Shown: one piece after another, positions 13,440-26,275 of the stretch
How positions within the stretch are numbered: the first letter of the stretch is position 1
How the letters are laid out: the number at the start of each line of letters is the position of its first letter
Assembly: GCA_029204225.1 (NCBI GenBank)
Contig: CM055112.1
Location: 22,820,578-22,884,577, forward strand
Direction: 5' to 3'
DNA length: 64,000 nt
Source of the DNA: Diphasiastrum complanatum
Taxonomy: Eukaryota; Streptophyta; Lycopodiopsida; Lycopodiales; Lycopodiaceae
Made by a program: the position numbers and the translations under genes
Notes under the pieces: model-generated
Seen by the model: the letters and a program-made list of their open reading frames with translations, nothing else
What the model was told of the DNA's origin: nothing
The model's database searches: none

Positions 13440-14600
13440 CATTCCAAAACCTAGTAGCATGTGTTTATCTTGACATACTGAGGTCTTCTTGGAAGAATCT
13501 AATCTATTGATCACAGGAAGAAACTAATCTATTCTACTGGCAATCCACAAGCAAAAGAACATCTAATTACAACAAATGTGAATCCTGTAGAGTGCTTATT
13601 ACAATTATCACTCAACAATTATAAATAACACTCCTTAGGGAGCCAAGAACAAGGAAGCATCAGATTTGAGTAGAATGATGGATCTGCCTCCAAGCCCTGC
13701 ACAACAACTTGAAAGAGGAAGAATCAACAATCACATTCATACACAAGTACCCAAACTGAATGCATGAAGATGGAGCATAGAAGGAAATGCATGATGAAGG
13801 ATCTTCAATAAACATTTCAGCAGCATTTCAATACAAATATTATGCTATGGAACTCATGGAGGAGGCTCCTATTTGTGCATACAAGGAGTGAACCACATTC
13901 TATAACCTTTTGGGTTCCACCTCTTGACTTACAAGTGAAACCCATTCTATAATCTTTTGGGTTCCACCTCTTACACATTATTTGGAGGCCTCTTTCTTGA
14001 AAATACATCTCAAGTTTGAGAGGGCTCAAATTACTCGCTCCCGCATGGTTTCCATCTTTTGTAAATTACCATGGGGCTCACAGTATATGCACTTAGCTTA
14101 TCACGAGTAATTCTTGTGCTCTCAGACTCGGCTCTCAACGTCATCTCCACTGGAAGTCCTTTTGAGTGGAGAGCCATTGCATCGACACCTTAGGGGCATG
14201 GCATGAGCTAGCATTATCTTCCCCCTATAGCGTTTCAGGACCCACTACACTGCCACAGCTTTGATGCTTGGTTCTTGGAAAGGCATGGATCAGCGTTTGC
14301 CTGCGTAGAACCAAGAACTTATTTGTGATGATCATCGTGCTTCTCGGCAACAACTTCAACGTTTGCAATGGCTTGTCAAGATAGGCCTGTATAACTGAGT
14401 GTCTCTTGTTTGTCTTTCTTGACTTTCTTTTTGTCAAGAGACTTCTCGTAGCCTATCTTCTTTCCAATGGCTTCAAATGTGATGAATCTCATATTTATGC
14501 CCAACGGAATAGGTTCCAGATAAGGCCTAATCTTTGGTATAAACTGGTTCGTATACCAGCTCTCAATCATCTGAACATATTGACCGAAGGATGTTGGAAA
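13440..14600 (-). mobile_element. Gypsy fragment: LTR plus 3' end of post-integrase ORF (B/C family)
   Basis: On the minus strand a purine tract (TATAGGGGGAAGATAA) precedes TGCTAGCTCATG at 14213, and LTR-like sequence runs down to about 13440. Upstream of the tract, 14214-14600 matches the end of the post-integrase region of element C. Both have the same sequence order: a GTTCTACGCAGGCAAACG-like block, then TTCCAAG, then GCAGTGGGTCC. The fragment is truncated and strongly broken. It is the third copy of this LTR family in the window. Confidence 0.6.
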
Positions 14601-15020
14601 ATTATTTAGGTGACAATCTCAAGTTTTGTATATTTCATATACACTTTAAGTTTATGTTATGTAGTCACTACTACACTTTGTTTCAAAAATATGGATTCTA
14701 TACATCTGTACAATGCTACATTTGGGTAATTTCATAGGAGATTGGAAAATCTATGTTATGGTGTTAAACATTGAACAAACTCTCAAATGAGGACCGAGGC
14801 TTTATATGTTGGATTTTTTAATCAGGCATAGCAATTTGTTTTGCATTTAGTGAAGCGTGTGCAAACATTGCATAGGTTCATTGTTATCACTAAATTTAAG
14901 TGGATTGCATTTCGGGTTTCATGAGTTTTAGACTTTACTCAAATTCATCTAACATTTAGTTCATTGAAGCAAGATTGAATATTCTACATAGGAAACATAT
15001 AATGTATAAATGAGAGATTC
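14601..15020. other. AT-rich segment, nothing recognised
   Basis: No ORF of interest, RNA gene or element terminus could be supported here. Confidence 0.4.
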
Positions 15021-15235
15021 CAAGGTTCTAAAATTCAGCAAAAAAGAATTTGTAGAAAGGAAGAGAGGGCAAATTATATGTAGGAAATATGAGGTTGTAG
15101 ATGAAAGTTGAAGGTTTTAGAATCATGAAAAGAAAATTGTATAGAGGAAGGGAAGGCACATTTTTTGTAGGGAATGGAATGTTGTAAATAAAAAATTGAA
15201 GGTTCTAAGACTTTGGAAAAAAATTTGTGAAGAAA
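15021..15235 (+). repeat. Tandem repeat, about 88 bp x 2.4
   Basis: Units begin at about 15021, 15110 and 15198 with (G)AAGGTTCTAA, giving periods of 89 and 88 bp. Each unit contains a purine-rich centre (GGAAGAGAGGGC or GGAAGGGAAGGC) followed by TGTAGG(A/G)AAT. The copies are imperfect, so the array is not very recent. Confidence 0.75.
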
Positions 15236-16990
15236 AATGCATTCCCTTGATCACACGGAATGGTATGCCTTCATATCTATGGCTTTTCATTTCTGGCAGC
15301 ATATGAAAGAATTGCTTTTAAGAGTTGTGTGTAGAGTATAAACTATGGCATAAGAAGGGCGTTGGATCGCGATCCAGTACCTTCTGAGATAACAACTCAA
15401 TCAATGTATGCTTTCCATTTACTTTTGAAGCAAGTATAGGCTGCAAATCGCGATGGACTACTCCTTTGGCAATGCTTTTTTGATATTTCCATACTCTTAC
15501 ATAAAGTATATGGCAATGTTGTAATGATTCTACACGTTGATCACGCGCGGACAGCGCGGCGCAGTGTTGCCTTATGCACTCATATGCATATGATATAGCC
15601 TGATAGTTATGCTACATGCATCACAAACACACTTGCTGATGCAGCGATCACATACTTTCATAGCACTTGATTGTTTGAACCATTGTGTATACATCCATGA
15701 GGCACCTTCATCGCTGAAATGGTAGCGATGACAACACTGTAGTTGATGTAGCTATCTGTCTTCTCAATGATTATGTTGATGCATCGCTGGTTGACAGCGA
15801 ACTACTGTCTGCTGTGTGGTATTGCAATCACCATGTGATGTATGGGTTATGATATGTGTATTCAATTACAAAAAAATGCCATATGTCTCTTGCTTTACAG
15901 ATATTTCTCTACTATAGTATTACATCCTGATTCCATTACTGGATTCGGAATATGCTCATATACATGTACGTGCGCTAAATATCATCTCCATATAGAAACT
16001 ATGATGAATAGATATGGGTCAAAGAACTTCTATTACCAACCTTCGAAGGAGGTATTGTTCGCAAACAAATATGGCTTCCTCACAAGATTCGCACGCGACA
16101 TCTATTCAGGTTAGTATTGCAACACTTCACTTCGTGCATTGGTTTATGAAGAGGTAATGGTGTATATGATAGGAAGCATATACGTTTATTGGAAATGGTT
16201 GTGGCTTGCACCTATAGCAGAATGGCTTGAACTATTGTACTTATATCTCTCGTTTCGCTAGACATATGGTGACTTTGCCTTTTCTTGTCCCAGTAAGTAT
16301 GTGTTATGAACAATAATACAAGTAATGATAACCTAGGAGCCCTTAAGGTAAATGGATTTGTACAAAGGATCATTGCATTTGTAGGGATTGGTACGGCACA
16401 AATCTGCCCTATTCAATATTACAAATGTTAGGGTAAATTAAGCACATATAGGTAATGATATAAATTTTCTTAAAACATGATCAAAATTTTAAAATTTTGT
16501 GAAACTCTACGATAGTTGGCGTACTCTTGGAAAGCATGGATATGCTTAAGGGTGTCGAAAATGGTACTACGCTTATTATGGGTTCAGGTGTTGGTATGGC
16601 ATGGATTTGTTGTAGAGTACAAAGATATGTGCATTACAATCTAGACACTGCAAAGAAGAGGGATTGCTACACCTCTATACAAGAATCAGAGAACATAAAG
16701 GTTATTAACTTGTAGATGAATAGCAAAAATAGTACATCTACATTAAAGCACCAACAGAGCAACACATGCCTCTATTCTACATTGTGTCTGAATGATCTAT
16801 AATGGCAGAAGACTGACAAGTTATAGCAAAGGCAAAAACGTGCTAGACGTTGTGGGCTCTGCAACTGCTTCAAGAAAAGAAGCAAATGACACATTGACAT
16901 CTGGAACAAGGCTTCCATAGATGAATGGAATGCTGCCACAGAGGCATCAGCAGTTAGAAAAAGGTTTGCTTTCTTTTGAATGATCTGCAA
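15236..16990. other. Unassigned segment
   Basis: About 1.7 kb with scattered short ORFs that show no recognisable domain. Between 15360 and 15830 the words GATGCATCGC, GATGCAGCGATC and TCATCGCTG recur. No element boundary was identified. Confidence 0.35.
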
Positions 16991-17960
16991 AGTGCCTTTA
17001 GAGATGGTGCCAAATGTTTGTAGACAACCGCAGAAGTGTCCAAGAGTGCGCCATACTGTCGTTTAGAAATCGATGGTGGGCTGGCTCGCTCGTTAAAGAT
17101 CTGTTTGCTTGCCCTCTGAAATGCGCTAGAAAAACATGGAAGGAACCTGTAAAAATGTGCTCAAGGTCCTCATAACCATTTATAGAAGATGACCTACCAA
17201 AAACAACAAGCGTTGGCTGTGTGGAAGAGGTCCTTCATTGCCATGTGTAAGAAATGTGCCATGAAAAACCAAAAATCAGTGCGCTGGAACTGCCTCTTGG
17301 AGATGCGATGGTTGCCAAGGATCTGCCTTGCTATCTTGATAACCCCTGTGTGAAGAGGGTGTTGATCTGCACTAAGAGATGGAGAGCGGCTGCTGGCTAT
17401 TAGCGTTTGGAAGGATGGAGTGGCTCAAATAAGCCCTAACTGCTTGTAGACCATCGCTGCTAGTAAGTTGCCTCGCTGCCTCATAGGAATGCGGCTCTTC
17501 CAATCGGGGCAAGAAGTCCAAGAAATGCCTTTAAAAAAGAGAGTAGGCCTACTCTTTTTGGGACTTAAGAATGATGTACAGGCCGCCATTTAAAGGAAAA
17601 CAAAGGTGCCCTTATCATAAGCCATGAGAAGCATCTCGGCATTAATGTAGTAGTACATGTCTTAGAGAATGATCTTAAGAACAAAGGCTAAACCTTACAT
17701 GAGCACTACCTCAGTAAGTTACAAATGGCCTTAGTGCAGACTATACCATTTAGATATCTCTTTAAAGAGTAAAGACTGGGCACTGGCCATAAGCCAAAGA
17801 CTAAGCAACAAAAAGCCTTAGTGCCATAAAAGCACTTTTAGTACACAAAGCATTAAATATCCCTTAAGAGTTTGTTGTGCATTGCGGTAAGCATAAAGAT
17901 TTAGAATTTAGCAATTAAAGGCTGAAACCATTAACTAATTGCCTAAACCGGGCCACCACA
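16991..17960 (-). repeat. Possible minus-strand LTR
   Basis: Read on the minus strand, a polypurine tract (GAGGGGGGAGACA) is followed directly by TGTGGTGGCCCGG at 17960, the expected form of a PPT and 3' LTR start. No coding domain of a retroelement was found upstream (above 17973), and the other end of the LTR is not defined. This is a tentative solo or orphan LTR. Confidence 0.35.
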
Positions 17961-18334
17961 TGTCTCCCCCCTCAGGGGCTTGCAAACACTGAGAATAGGA
18001 ACCATTGTCGAAGCTTTGAAGAGAATCTAACTTGCCACAATCTGCAGCCTTGACAAGCCAAAGCATTGATTGTACAGTCTTCAACAAGTTAATAACAAGC
18101 TGCAATAGGATAAGTCTTGTATGGCTTCAGCTTATAAGCATGATCAATGAGCAGTTTAGTGCAAATTCCAATAACAACATATATCTTTATAAAACAACAG
18201 ATAATCAGCAAATTTCAGCTTCTTGGACAACACCAATAAATGTTGAAGTGTGAGCAGCAAATAGCTTCACTGAATAGAGAAAAATCAGAAACATATCTCT
18301 TTTTTGGACAACAACTTATCTTTAGCACAAACTC

Positions 18335-18451
18335 TTATTTTGGCTTGAAGATCCTGTAAATAAAGAACCCCAGAGCAAGTGCACCCTTGAACTTGATCAC
18401 AGTACAATCGACAGCATCTCTAGGGAGGATGCCACCAAAGACTTCAATTTT
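18335..18451 (-). CDS. Possible terminal exon of an unrecognised gene
   Basis: On the minus strand an AG acceptor-like site just above 18451 opens a 38-codon frame starting KIEVFGGILPRDAVDC and ending in a stop at 18335. Its C-terminal half (GALALGFFIYRIF followed by KPK) looks like a short membrane segment with a basic tail. The codon sense is better than in surrounding shadows, but the piece is short, has no partner exon nearby and matches no family I can name. It may be a chance reading frame. Confidence 0.22.
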   Translation of the reverse strand, partial: KIEVFGGILPRDAVDCTVIKFKGALALGFFIYRIFKPK

Positions 18452-19089
18452 CTAGGTTCTGGTACTAGTAGAGTTGAAAATCAAAGAAAATTGATATTTG
18501 CAGTAGAAGTGGTGAGCGGTTGTGGATCAGAAAATGCGACAGTTACCAATAAAGATTGAGTTCAAGATGAATCAAAAATTACAATGCGCAAATGGAACAG
18601 AATAGTAGTGGAACAAAATGCACTCTAATAATAATCAAAACTGAGTACAATGCTTGAAGCTGGGTGCAAAAGGAGTGCAAATAGTCTTCAGCTGAGTTCG
18701 ACGATAGCTAACTGATTGCATGAACTTGAAAAATTGAACTTAACTATTTACAACAAAATGCCTGCAGGATGACAGCCTGATCAGTGCGTTGACTCCAATG
18801 TAGATCTTCCTTGATGATTGAAAGTCAGATGATCAGTACATTGAAAGCCAAATTTAAACATACTTGATTAAGTACATCAGTCCTGCAGTAGATAGCCATC
18901 ATTTTTTGTTACAGAGTTATGTACAGAAGTGAGCGGACTGTCAATATCGCGACGTGGTATTCACAAATTCCACTGAATCTGTGAACACGATTTACTTCCT
19001 CTTTACCGTTCTTTCTTCTGTTAGTTACGGTTCTTACGGTTTGATCTTCTTATTAGAATAGTCTCCAGTAGAAGCGTTTCCTCAGTACA
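18452..19089. other. Spacer without recognised gene
   Basis: Nothing supportable was found between the possible exon and the gypsy LTR. Confidence 0.4.
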
Positions 19090-19992
19090 CAATGGGTATT
19101 TTCCAACCTGTAAGTGGGAAGAGATGGATTCGTTACTCAGCTACATGCATAAACAAGCCATGCAGCCAGTCCTAGCTCAGCAAGAAACAAGAAACCATAA
19201 ACAAGAAACTAGAAACTAGATTCCTAACAGCACACTAGCAGCCCAAGAATCAAGAAATACCCATTTCTTGATGCTTAGAATGCCCAAGAACAATCAAGAA
19301 TTGGATTGCAAGAGAATATGCAAGATCTACACCACAAATCCAGCCTATGTAGTTTACTTGAATGTTGATTCCTACTTTATTCCACAACCAAGAAATGAAA
19401 TCTAATCCACAACTAAAAAGCAAAGAGTAAGCAAGAAACTAATTAATCCACAATACAAAAGAAATCAAAGCATGTTCATAGAAACTCCACTCAAGAACAT
19501 TGCCATGAACAAGGAGCTTAGCAACCATTAAGAACTCGTGGAAGATCTTCTTTATTCACTCAAGAGAACTTGACAATACATTCAAAAGCTCCCTCACAAG
19601 AGAGGGGGGCCCTTAAATAAGCAAGAGAGTTGCCCATGTGGAGCCCAAATGGCAGTTCCACCAAATTAGAAATTACATGTGGATTTTGCCCTTTCACTAA
19701 AGGTCACCATCAAAAGGTGGCTCACTCTAAATTATTTAAGGGGGGTCTACATTTATTTACAAAGCCCAGGAAATATGACTAGCTCCTACATGGTCCTTCC
19801 TTCTCTGGGATACACCATGTAGGCTCACATAGATAATTCACTGTCATCCTAGCTAGTAATTTTTCGGCTCTCATGCTCGGCTCTCAGCTTCTTTTGCTCT
19901 CCTCCTTCTGAGACCTCCTCGGTCATGGATGAAAGATATTATGTGTCTTCAGCTTGGCTCGGCATCTGGGGATTCTCTGGAATCCGCTAACA
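19090..19992 (-). repeat. 3' LTR of gypsy element C
   Basis: On the minus strand TTAGGGGTGGATAA precedes TGTTAGCGGATTCCAGAG at 19992. The LTR is homologous, in opposite orientation, to 10437-11423. The distal boundary near 19090 comes from that comparison and is approximate. Confidence 0.72.
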
Positions 19993-22900
19993 TTATCCAC
20001 CCCTAATCTGTTGTAGAACCCACTGCAACACCGGTGATGTCTTTTCACGCGTCACTTGGAAAAGCGTGGATCTTCGTTCGCTTCCGTAAAACCAGATGCT
20101 TATTATTTGCAAAACTGTTTCTCAAAAATGGAAGTCTCTCAATGGCCGCTACATTCCAGCCCTCTTGAGAACCTCTTGCGAGTCCTGCTCGCCTCGCCGT
20201 CTTGCTGTTTGTTTTCGCTCGCTCATCTTTCGTCCCAAGGCTTCAAATACTTGGAAGCGGAGCTTACTTTCGAAGTTGAGTGGCCCCAAGTACTCTCTTA
20301 CCTTTTCAATAAAGCCCATTTCCTGCTAGTCTTCCACCATGGTCACATATCGTGACAACATGAAGGCCGCTCTGTAGTATAACCGGGCCATCATCTCATG
20401 GTCTTCTTTAACTGGAGGGCTACATTGGGATTGATTTTGATTGGGTCTAAGCCTCGATCCCAAAAACAATCTTGCTGCATCAGAAAGGCCATAGATCGGC
20501 AGTATTCGACACTTTCTTGCACGCATAGATTGGCACTTGTTTTGTATTTGTGTCCGAAATCGGATCAGATCATCCGAGGAGATTTTCTCTGAAATTTTCG
20601 GAATCATTGGCCAGTTCACCAACTCCACCCATGGCTTTTCTGCCGGTCATGGATTTTTGCGCTTGAGCAGCATGTAACAAGATCCACTCACTTCAAGGCC
20701 GGTGCCTTCAGGTATTTTTGGAGCCGCCTGCTATCTTTTAGGACTTTGTTTCGTCACTCTGGTTGCGGTTGTAATGCCACAATGATCTTGGCCCTGGTGG
20801 AGTATTGGCTTTGATCTATGTCCTCTTTGCCTCCCCTCATGTTGGGAGGGTATTTCCTCTCGAATTTCTCTGATTCCCTGGTGTCCACCATTTTGCCTCT
20901 GGGCCTGGTAGGAGAAGTTGTCCTACGTGGTTGCTCTGGCCTTGCCAGGTAATCATCTAGGGCCTTGGTGCCCGTATCTTTCTCTTTGGCCCGTTCGCTT
21001 ATTGATGGCTCAACTGCGCCCGTGTCTTGCCTAGGCGAGAACCTTCTTGTTTTTGGTTGATCTGCCAAGAAGTCATCATCTCCCCCAATGTCAGGGTTAG
21101 TTTTTGGAAGGTCAGGGACAGAGTGATCTAGAGAGAGAGGTGCAGGGATGACAGGTTGGGAAGGTGGTGGGTTTACTAAATTATACACCGCACCGGGGGA
21201 GTGGAGTTGTTGAAGGAACTCGTCTCGTCGGGCTTTGTATGTGTCAGCTGGACCTTTCGATGGGCCCATTATTTTGCTAGGAGGTGGTGGAGAGAGGGAA
21301 GATGAAAAAATAGGGTAAGTTGGAATGAACATTTCGAAAGCAGAGTAGGAGGAGGGGTTAAAAGTGGGAGGGGGTCGGGGAAAAGTTCTGGAAGCAGCTT
21401 CAGCTCTCTGGCTACCCGATCCTGAACTATCATCTAATGGTTGGGTTCGCCCATCATTATTTCCGGCTCCGTCATTCCCATCATCGTCCCGTGGCTTCTT
21501 TGAATGAGCGCCTACTTGGGCCTTGCACGTCGTGTCCCACAATTGGTTCATCTTGTCCAAGACTTGATGCAGGGCCTTTGTTGTGTCTTCTAGCTGCTTA
21601 TGGGACTCCAGAATGATCTTCTCTTGCTTAGCCACAATATTTTCAAAATTTTGTTTCTCGGCATCCCGTTCTTGGATCAGCCGCACGTACTTTTCCATTC
21701 GGATGGCTGAGGCCTGTGGGTCTGGAATTGTATATCCTCAGGCTTAACTAGAGGGGCATCAACTGTCATTGCACCCGACGATCTGTCTTGTACTTGGTCG
21801 ATTTGGACCATCTGGTGCTTCAGTTGTTGTTGGACCTCTTCTAGAGTGGTCTTTTGCTTGGCCATCACAGATTTGATTTCCTCTAACTCTTTTCCTTTTT
21901 CTCTGGCCAGCTCCTGTGGGTGCGTGATTTCTTGGTCTTGGTGCTGGACCTTGTTCTCGAGCATTTGATATTGGCTTACCAACCAATGCATATGGTAGCT
22001 CGCTTCGGTGAGCTTCTCGAGGTCAGTGAGGGTTGGGTATTGATCAGGAGTGTGTGATGGTGAGGCTAAACCAAAAAATAGACATTGTGTCAAAACTGAA
22101 GATGGGGGTGGAGGGAGTGGAGGGACGATGTTAGTAATAGTGGGGGTTGTTGTTGTGGTGGTGGTGGTGGTTAGTGGAGGGGTCAGACTTCTTCCTGGCT
22201 GCTCCACCTTCTCTGGCTCATCGTTGCCTATTTCCATCAGGTCTGCAGCATCAAAATATTGCGATGTGTCCAATGTGTGGACTTGCTGGGCCTATGGTTG
22301 TTGATCTTGTAGTTGTTGAGCCGCTTCCGTGTCCTGGGGACTGGAACTCCCCACTCTTCCACCCCCCAAAAATGTGACATGTGGTGACGTTGGTGGCGTG
22401 GGTGTGGTAACCAATGTGAGTGGGGTGGTGACTCTGTTTGGTTGAGCAGCAAGTTGTGAGGTTGTCATATCTGGGGCTGCTGTAGATGTCGTTGCTCCAT
22501 CACCCCCGTCGATGATGTGTGAGGGTGATGAGTGTTGTTGTGAGGTTGTGGATGAGCTTCCATCATAGGAAGTTGAACCATTTGATAATGATCCCGTTGG
22601 TGATGTCCTCCAAGCCTGAAGCTTTCTTTGCATCCTTTGTTGCCTTGTGTCTGGCAACTGGGCCTTGGAGGTATCGGCCTCGTGAGCTTCGGACGTTGCG
22701 GCTGCTTGTGGGTCCGGTTGTGGGCTTCTTGGCTTCTGTACGGAGAATACTGGTGTTGATTCTTTTAGGTTGGGATCCCGATGGTGAAGTAGCCCGTGAG
22801 CACGAACGCTTGGACTCTTTTGACATTATGGGAATGTCCCATGCCTTGTCCGCAAGCTGCAGGTGTTGTTGAAGCTTGGGTCCATTCTGTACTTGTTGAA

Positions 22901-24000
22901 GAGTGATATCTGTCATAAGATACTTCTACAGGCATTACCTCCTCTTGACCATATACTAAGTGGAAAGGGGTAACCCACCCAGTAGCTTTCTTCGGGGTGG
23001 TGCGGTAAGCCCAGATAGCTGAAAAAAGTTTTGTTTTCCAATCAAAGTGACTTGTTTCAACTATCTTTGTCAAAATTTTACATATCGTTTTGTTAGTTGA
23101 TTCTGCCTGGCCATTACATCTAGGATAGTACGATTTACTTTTTCTGTGAACGACAAGGTAATGGCGTAAGAGGGTATCAATAATGCGTGCCGCGATCACT
23201 AACTAGCTCAATGGCACAACCAAAACATGTAATAATGTTTTTGTAAAGAAAACGCGCGACGGTTTTGTGTTGGCGTCCTTTGTTGCGCGAGCCTCAACCC
23301 ACTTAGTGGCGTAATCTGTGGCTATGAGGATGTAACGAGCTTGGGTATGTTTCGCTGCTGGATTGATTGGTCCAACAAAGTTAATTCTTCACTTATGGAA
23401 GGCTTCGTCTTCTATAATGGGAGTCAGTGGCGTGAAGTCTGCTTTGGTAATTTTCTTGGCTCGTTGACAGACATCACACACTTTAATGACAGCAAACGTG
23501 TCCTTAAACAAAGATGGCCACCACAATCCTACTCAAAGGATAATCTTAGCTGTGGCTTCAGCAGAAAAGTGGCCGCCACCAATGCCCTCATGAGCCTGAG
23601 ATATGATAGGTCGTTTCTCAGATTCATAAGCACATTGTCGAATTATACCGTCAATGTTCCTTTTGTAAAGTTGTCCCGCTATTAACTGAAAGGGCGCTGC
23701 TTTTAGCAAAAAAAAAAATTTGCCGCCATACTCAGGCCTTCTTTGAGTCTGCCTGTTGTAAGGAACTGAGTGATCTCCTCAGCCCATAAGGGTGTAGCAT
23801 CAATCTGAAAAAGGCTTGCATCAAGGAGATCATCGTTGACTGGTGCGGTTGCTTTTTCAACATCAGGTAGCCTGGAAAGGTGATCCGCCATGAAATGTTG
23901 GGTCCCTTTCCTAACGACTACGCGGAAATTAAATTCTTCTAATATTAACAGCCATAGAGCTATACGTCCCGTTTTACAGGATTTATTAACGATATATAAC
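19090..24000 (-). mobile_element. Ty3/gypsy element C, 3' half, with long post-integrase ORF
   Basis: In minus-strand order it has the RNase H tail (24000-23850, with FRVVVRKGTQHFMADHLSR), linker and integrase (about 23700-22900, with HRKSKSYYPRCNGQAESTNK). A roughly 2.6-kb post-integrase region follows (about 22900-20330), then a polypurine tract and the 3' LTR. The post-integrase region includes a proline/threonine-rich part, a coiled-coil (21698-21540, LIQERDAEKQNFENIVAKQE) and a C-terminal block (YYRAAFMLSR near 20370) also present in element D. The 5' half (LTR, gag, protease, RT) is absent, and the element ends at about 24000 against element D. It is broken, with several breaks. Extra ORFs after integrase are known in some plant gypsy lineages such as Athila and Tat, and this could be one. 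Confidence 0.8.
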
Positions 24001-26275
24001 AGGGAACCTATGAACTTAGTTGAGCCATGCAAAGAAGAAAAGATTGTTCATGTGGGAGAACAGTTGACACCCACTCAACTCAAGAGGCTACATGCTTTGC
24101 TGGTGGAATACAAATACTGCTTCGCATGGACATATAAAGATCTGAAGGGTATATCATCAACCGCCGTAGTCCAACATGCCATACCCTTGGTGGATGGAGT
24201 AGTCTCCAAGGTGAGCTGTTATTATCGCTCAATCCTAACTACACATAGTTGATCATATAGGAGTTGCAGAAGTTGTCGATTTTATCAAGCACATAGAATG
24301 GGTATCACCGATAGTCATAGTACCCAAGAAGAATGACAAAATACGAATTTGTGTGAACCTGAAGGCAATGAATGCGGTTACAAAGAAAGATCTCTCTTAC
24401 CATTCATGGAAAGTGTTCTGGATAGAGTAGCAGGAGCAGAAGCATACAGTTTACTAAACGACTTCAATGACTACAATCAAGTAAAAATAGCGCTGGAAGA
24501 TCAACACATGACATCGTTCGCCAGTGAATGGGAGACCTATGCTTATAAGATGATGCCATTTGAACTTTGCAATGCGCCAAGCACCTTTCAGCGAGTCATG
24601 CAATCGACATTCAAAGAGTACCTGCAAAATTTTTTAAAGATTTTCTTGGATGATCTGTGAATGCACGGGCCAAACTCTTAACACCTATCCAACTTGGAAA
24701 AAGTGTTGAAGCCATGCCGTGAATACCAGATATCCTTGAACCCAGAAAAGTGTCAGTTTTGGGTGACACATGGCCTGATATTGGGCCATATATTATCAAG
24801 ACATAGAATCACCACCGATCTATCAAAGATAAGGGCATTGTTAATTTGCCACCACCAGGGACGATTCGCGGAGTCTACGTCTTCATGGGTCACGCTAATT
24901 ACTATCGGATCTTCATTCTAGATTTTGCGGAATTAGCAAGACCAATTCACAAGCTCACAACGGAACCACATTGGATGGAGGAAGCCTTATAGGCATTCCA
25001 AAAGCTTAAAGATGCATTGGTCTTAGTGCCAATATTACGTGCTCCCAATTAGACCATAGAGTTTCATGTGCATACTGATGCATCAAAGTATGTGGTTGGA
25101 GCCGTCTTAACTTAGCCAAGAGAATGCAAAAAAGATTTCCCAATCTGATTTGCCAGCCGACAATTCAGTGATTAAAAAATGAACTATTTGACCACATAGC
25201 GGGAAGCACTGGCTATGATTTATGTGGTTAAGTAGTTTCGACATTATTTGATGGCCACTCATTTCACTTTTTATATGGACCATCAGCCCTTGCTTTATCT
25301 CGTAAATAGAACTTGCAACACAGGACGAAGAACCTTCGTGTGTAACTGACAATCATGCCATGCCTTACGATGTGCTTTCTCAACTGCCAATGCATGCACA
25401 TCCAATAGGTGTGTCTCGCAAAGTTTGTGCAAGGCCTCATGGCATAATTGTAGAGATTTGGATTCATCAAGGTGCTGTACAGTGGAAACTTTTAATGAAG
25501 GTACCAAAAACTCCACTGGCATTACTGTCATGACCATAAACCAATCAGAATGGCGTTTGAGTAGTGCTTCCTTTGTATGATGTCCTTAATGCTCAACATA
25601 GCATGCAATTTGTGTTCCCAATCAGATCTGCTAGCTTCTATTGTCTTTGTGATGACGCTACATAAGATCTTGTTGGATGATTCTGCCTTTCCATTACCAT
25701 GAGGATAATATGGCATGCTGAATCATAGATCACAAAAAATCCTCTAATAGGATCTTGATGGTCTCATTGACAAAATGGCTTTCGCGATCACTGACTATCT
25801 TCACGGGGCATCCAAAGCGCACAATGATGTTTTTGTATAGAAAATTGGCAGTGGATCGTGCATCAGTTGTTCGCACTGCCTTGGCTTCTACCCATTGAGT
25901 GAGATAATTCATAGCCATGATGATGTATTGGGCTTGTGAACTTCTTGCAACTAGATGGATAGGACCAATATAGTCCAATCCCCACTTCTCAAATGGTGCT
26001 TGAGCTAGAACTGGATGTAATAGATCATAGTTCAATCTTGTAGGTCTCCTAGCTTGTTGGCACACATCACATTTTCTCAAGTACTCTTTTGTATGTTTAT
26101 GAATTGTCGGCCACCAGCATCCTGATTGCAAGATCTTGCAAACTGTAATGTCTGATGCAACATGACCACTACTCATACCTTCATGAGATAACGATATGAT
26201 CTGGGTGGCTTCATGTGGAAGAATACATCTTCAAAGGATACTATATGTTCCTCGCCAATAAAGTTAGCCGACTAT
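24000..26275 (+). mobile_element. Ty3/gypsy element D, partial left copy of tandem duplication
   Basis: The RT to RNase H part lies on + (24000-25300, starting EEKIVHVGEQLTPTQLKRLH). The integrase part lies on the minus strand (26200-25300, with CDVCQQARRP zinc-binding text, WGLDYIGPIH and a C-terminal ETHLLDVHALAVEKA). The block matches 27440-29690 at an offset of about 3.4 kb, including the point where the two strands meet. It is truncated on the left against element C. It is a fossil with many breaks. Confidence 0.8.

Noticed and set aside
20056-20628. + strand ORFs near 20.1-20.6 kb as host genes
   Set aside because: They lie opposite the conserved 3' end of the gypsy post-integrase frame and have no family resemblance.
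22050-22916. + strand ORFs opposite the gypsy post-integrase region
   Set aside because: They mirror the proline/threonine-rich minus-strand frame and contain simple Val/Gly runs. They are shadows.
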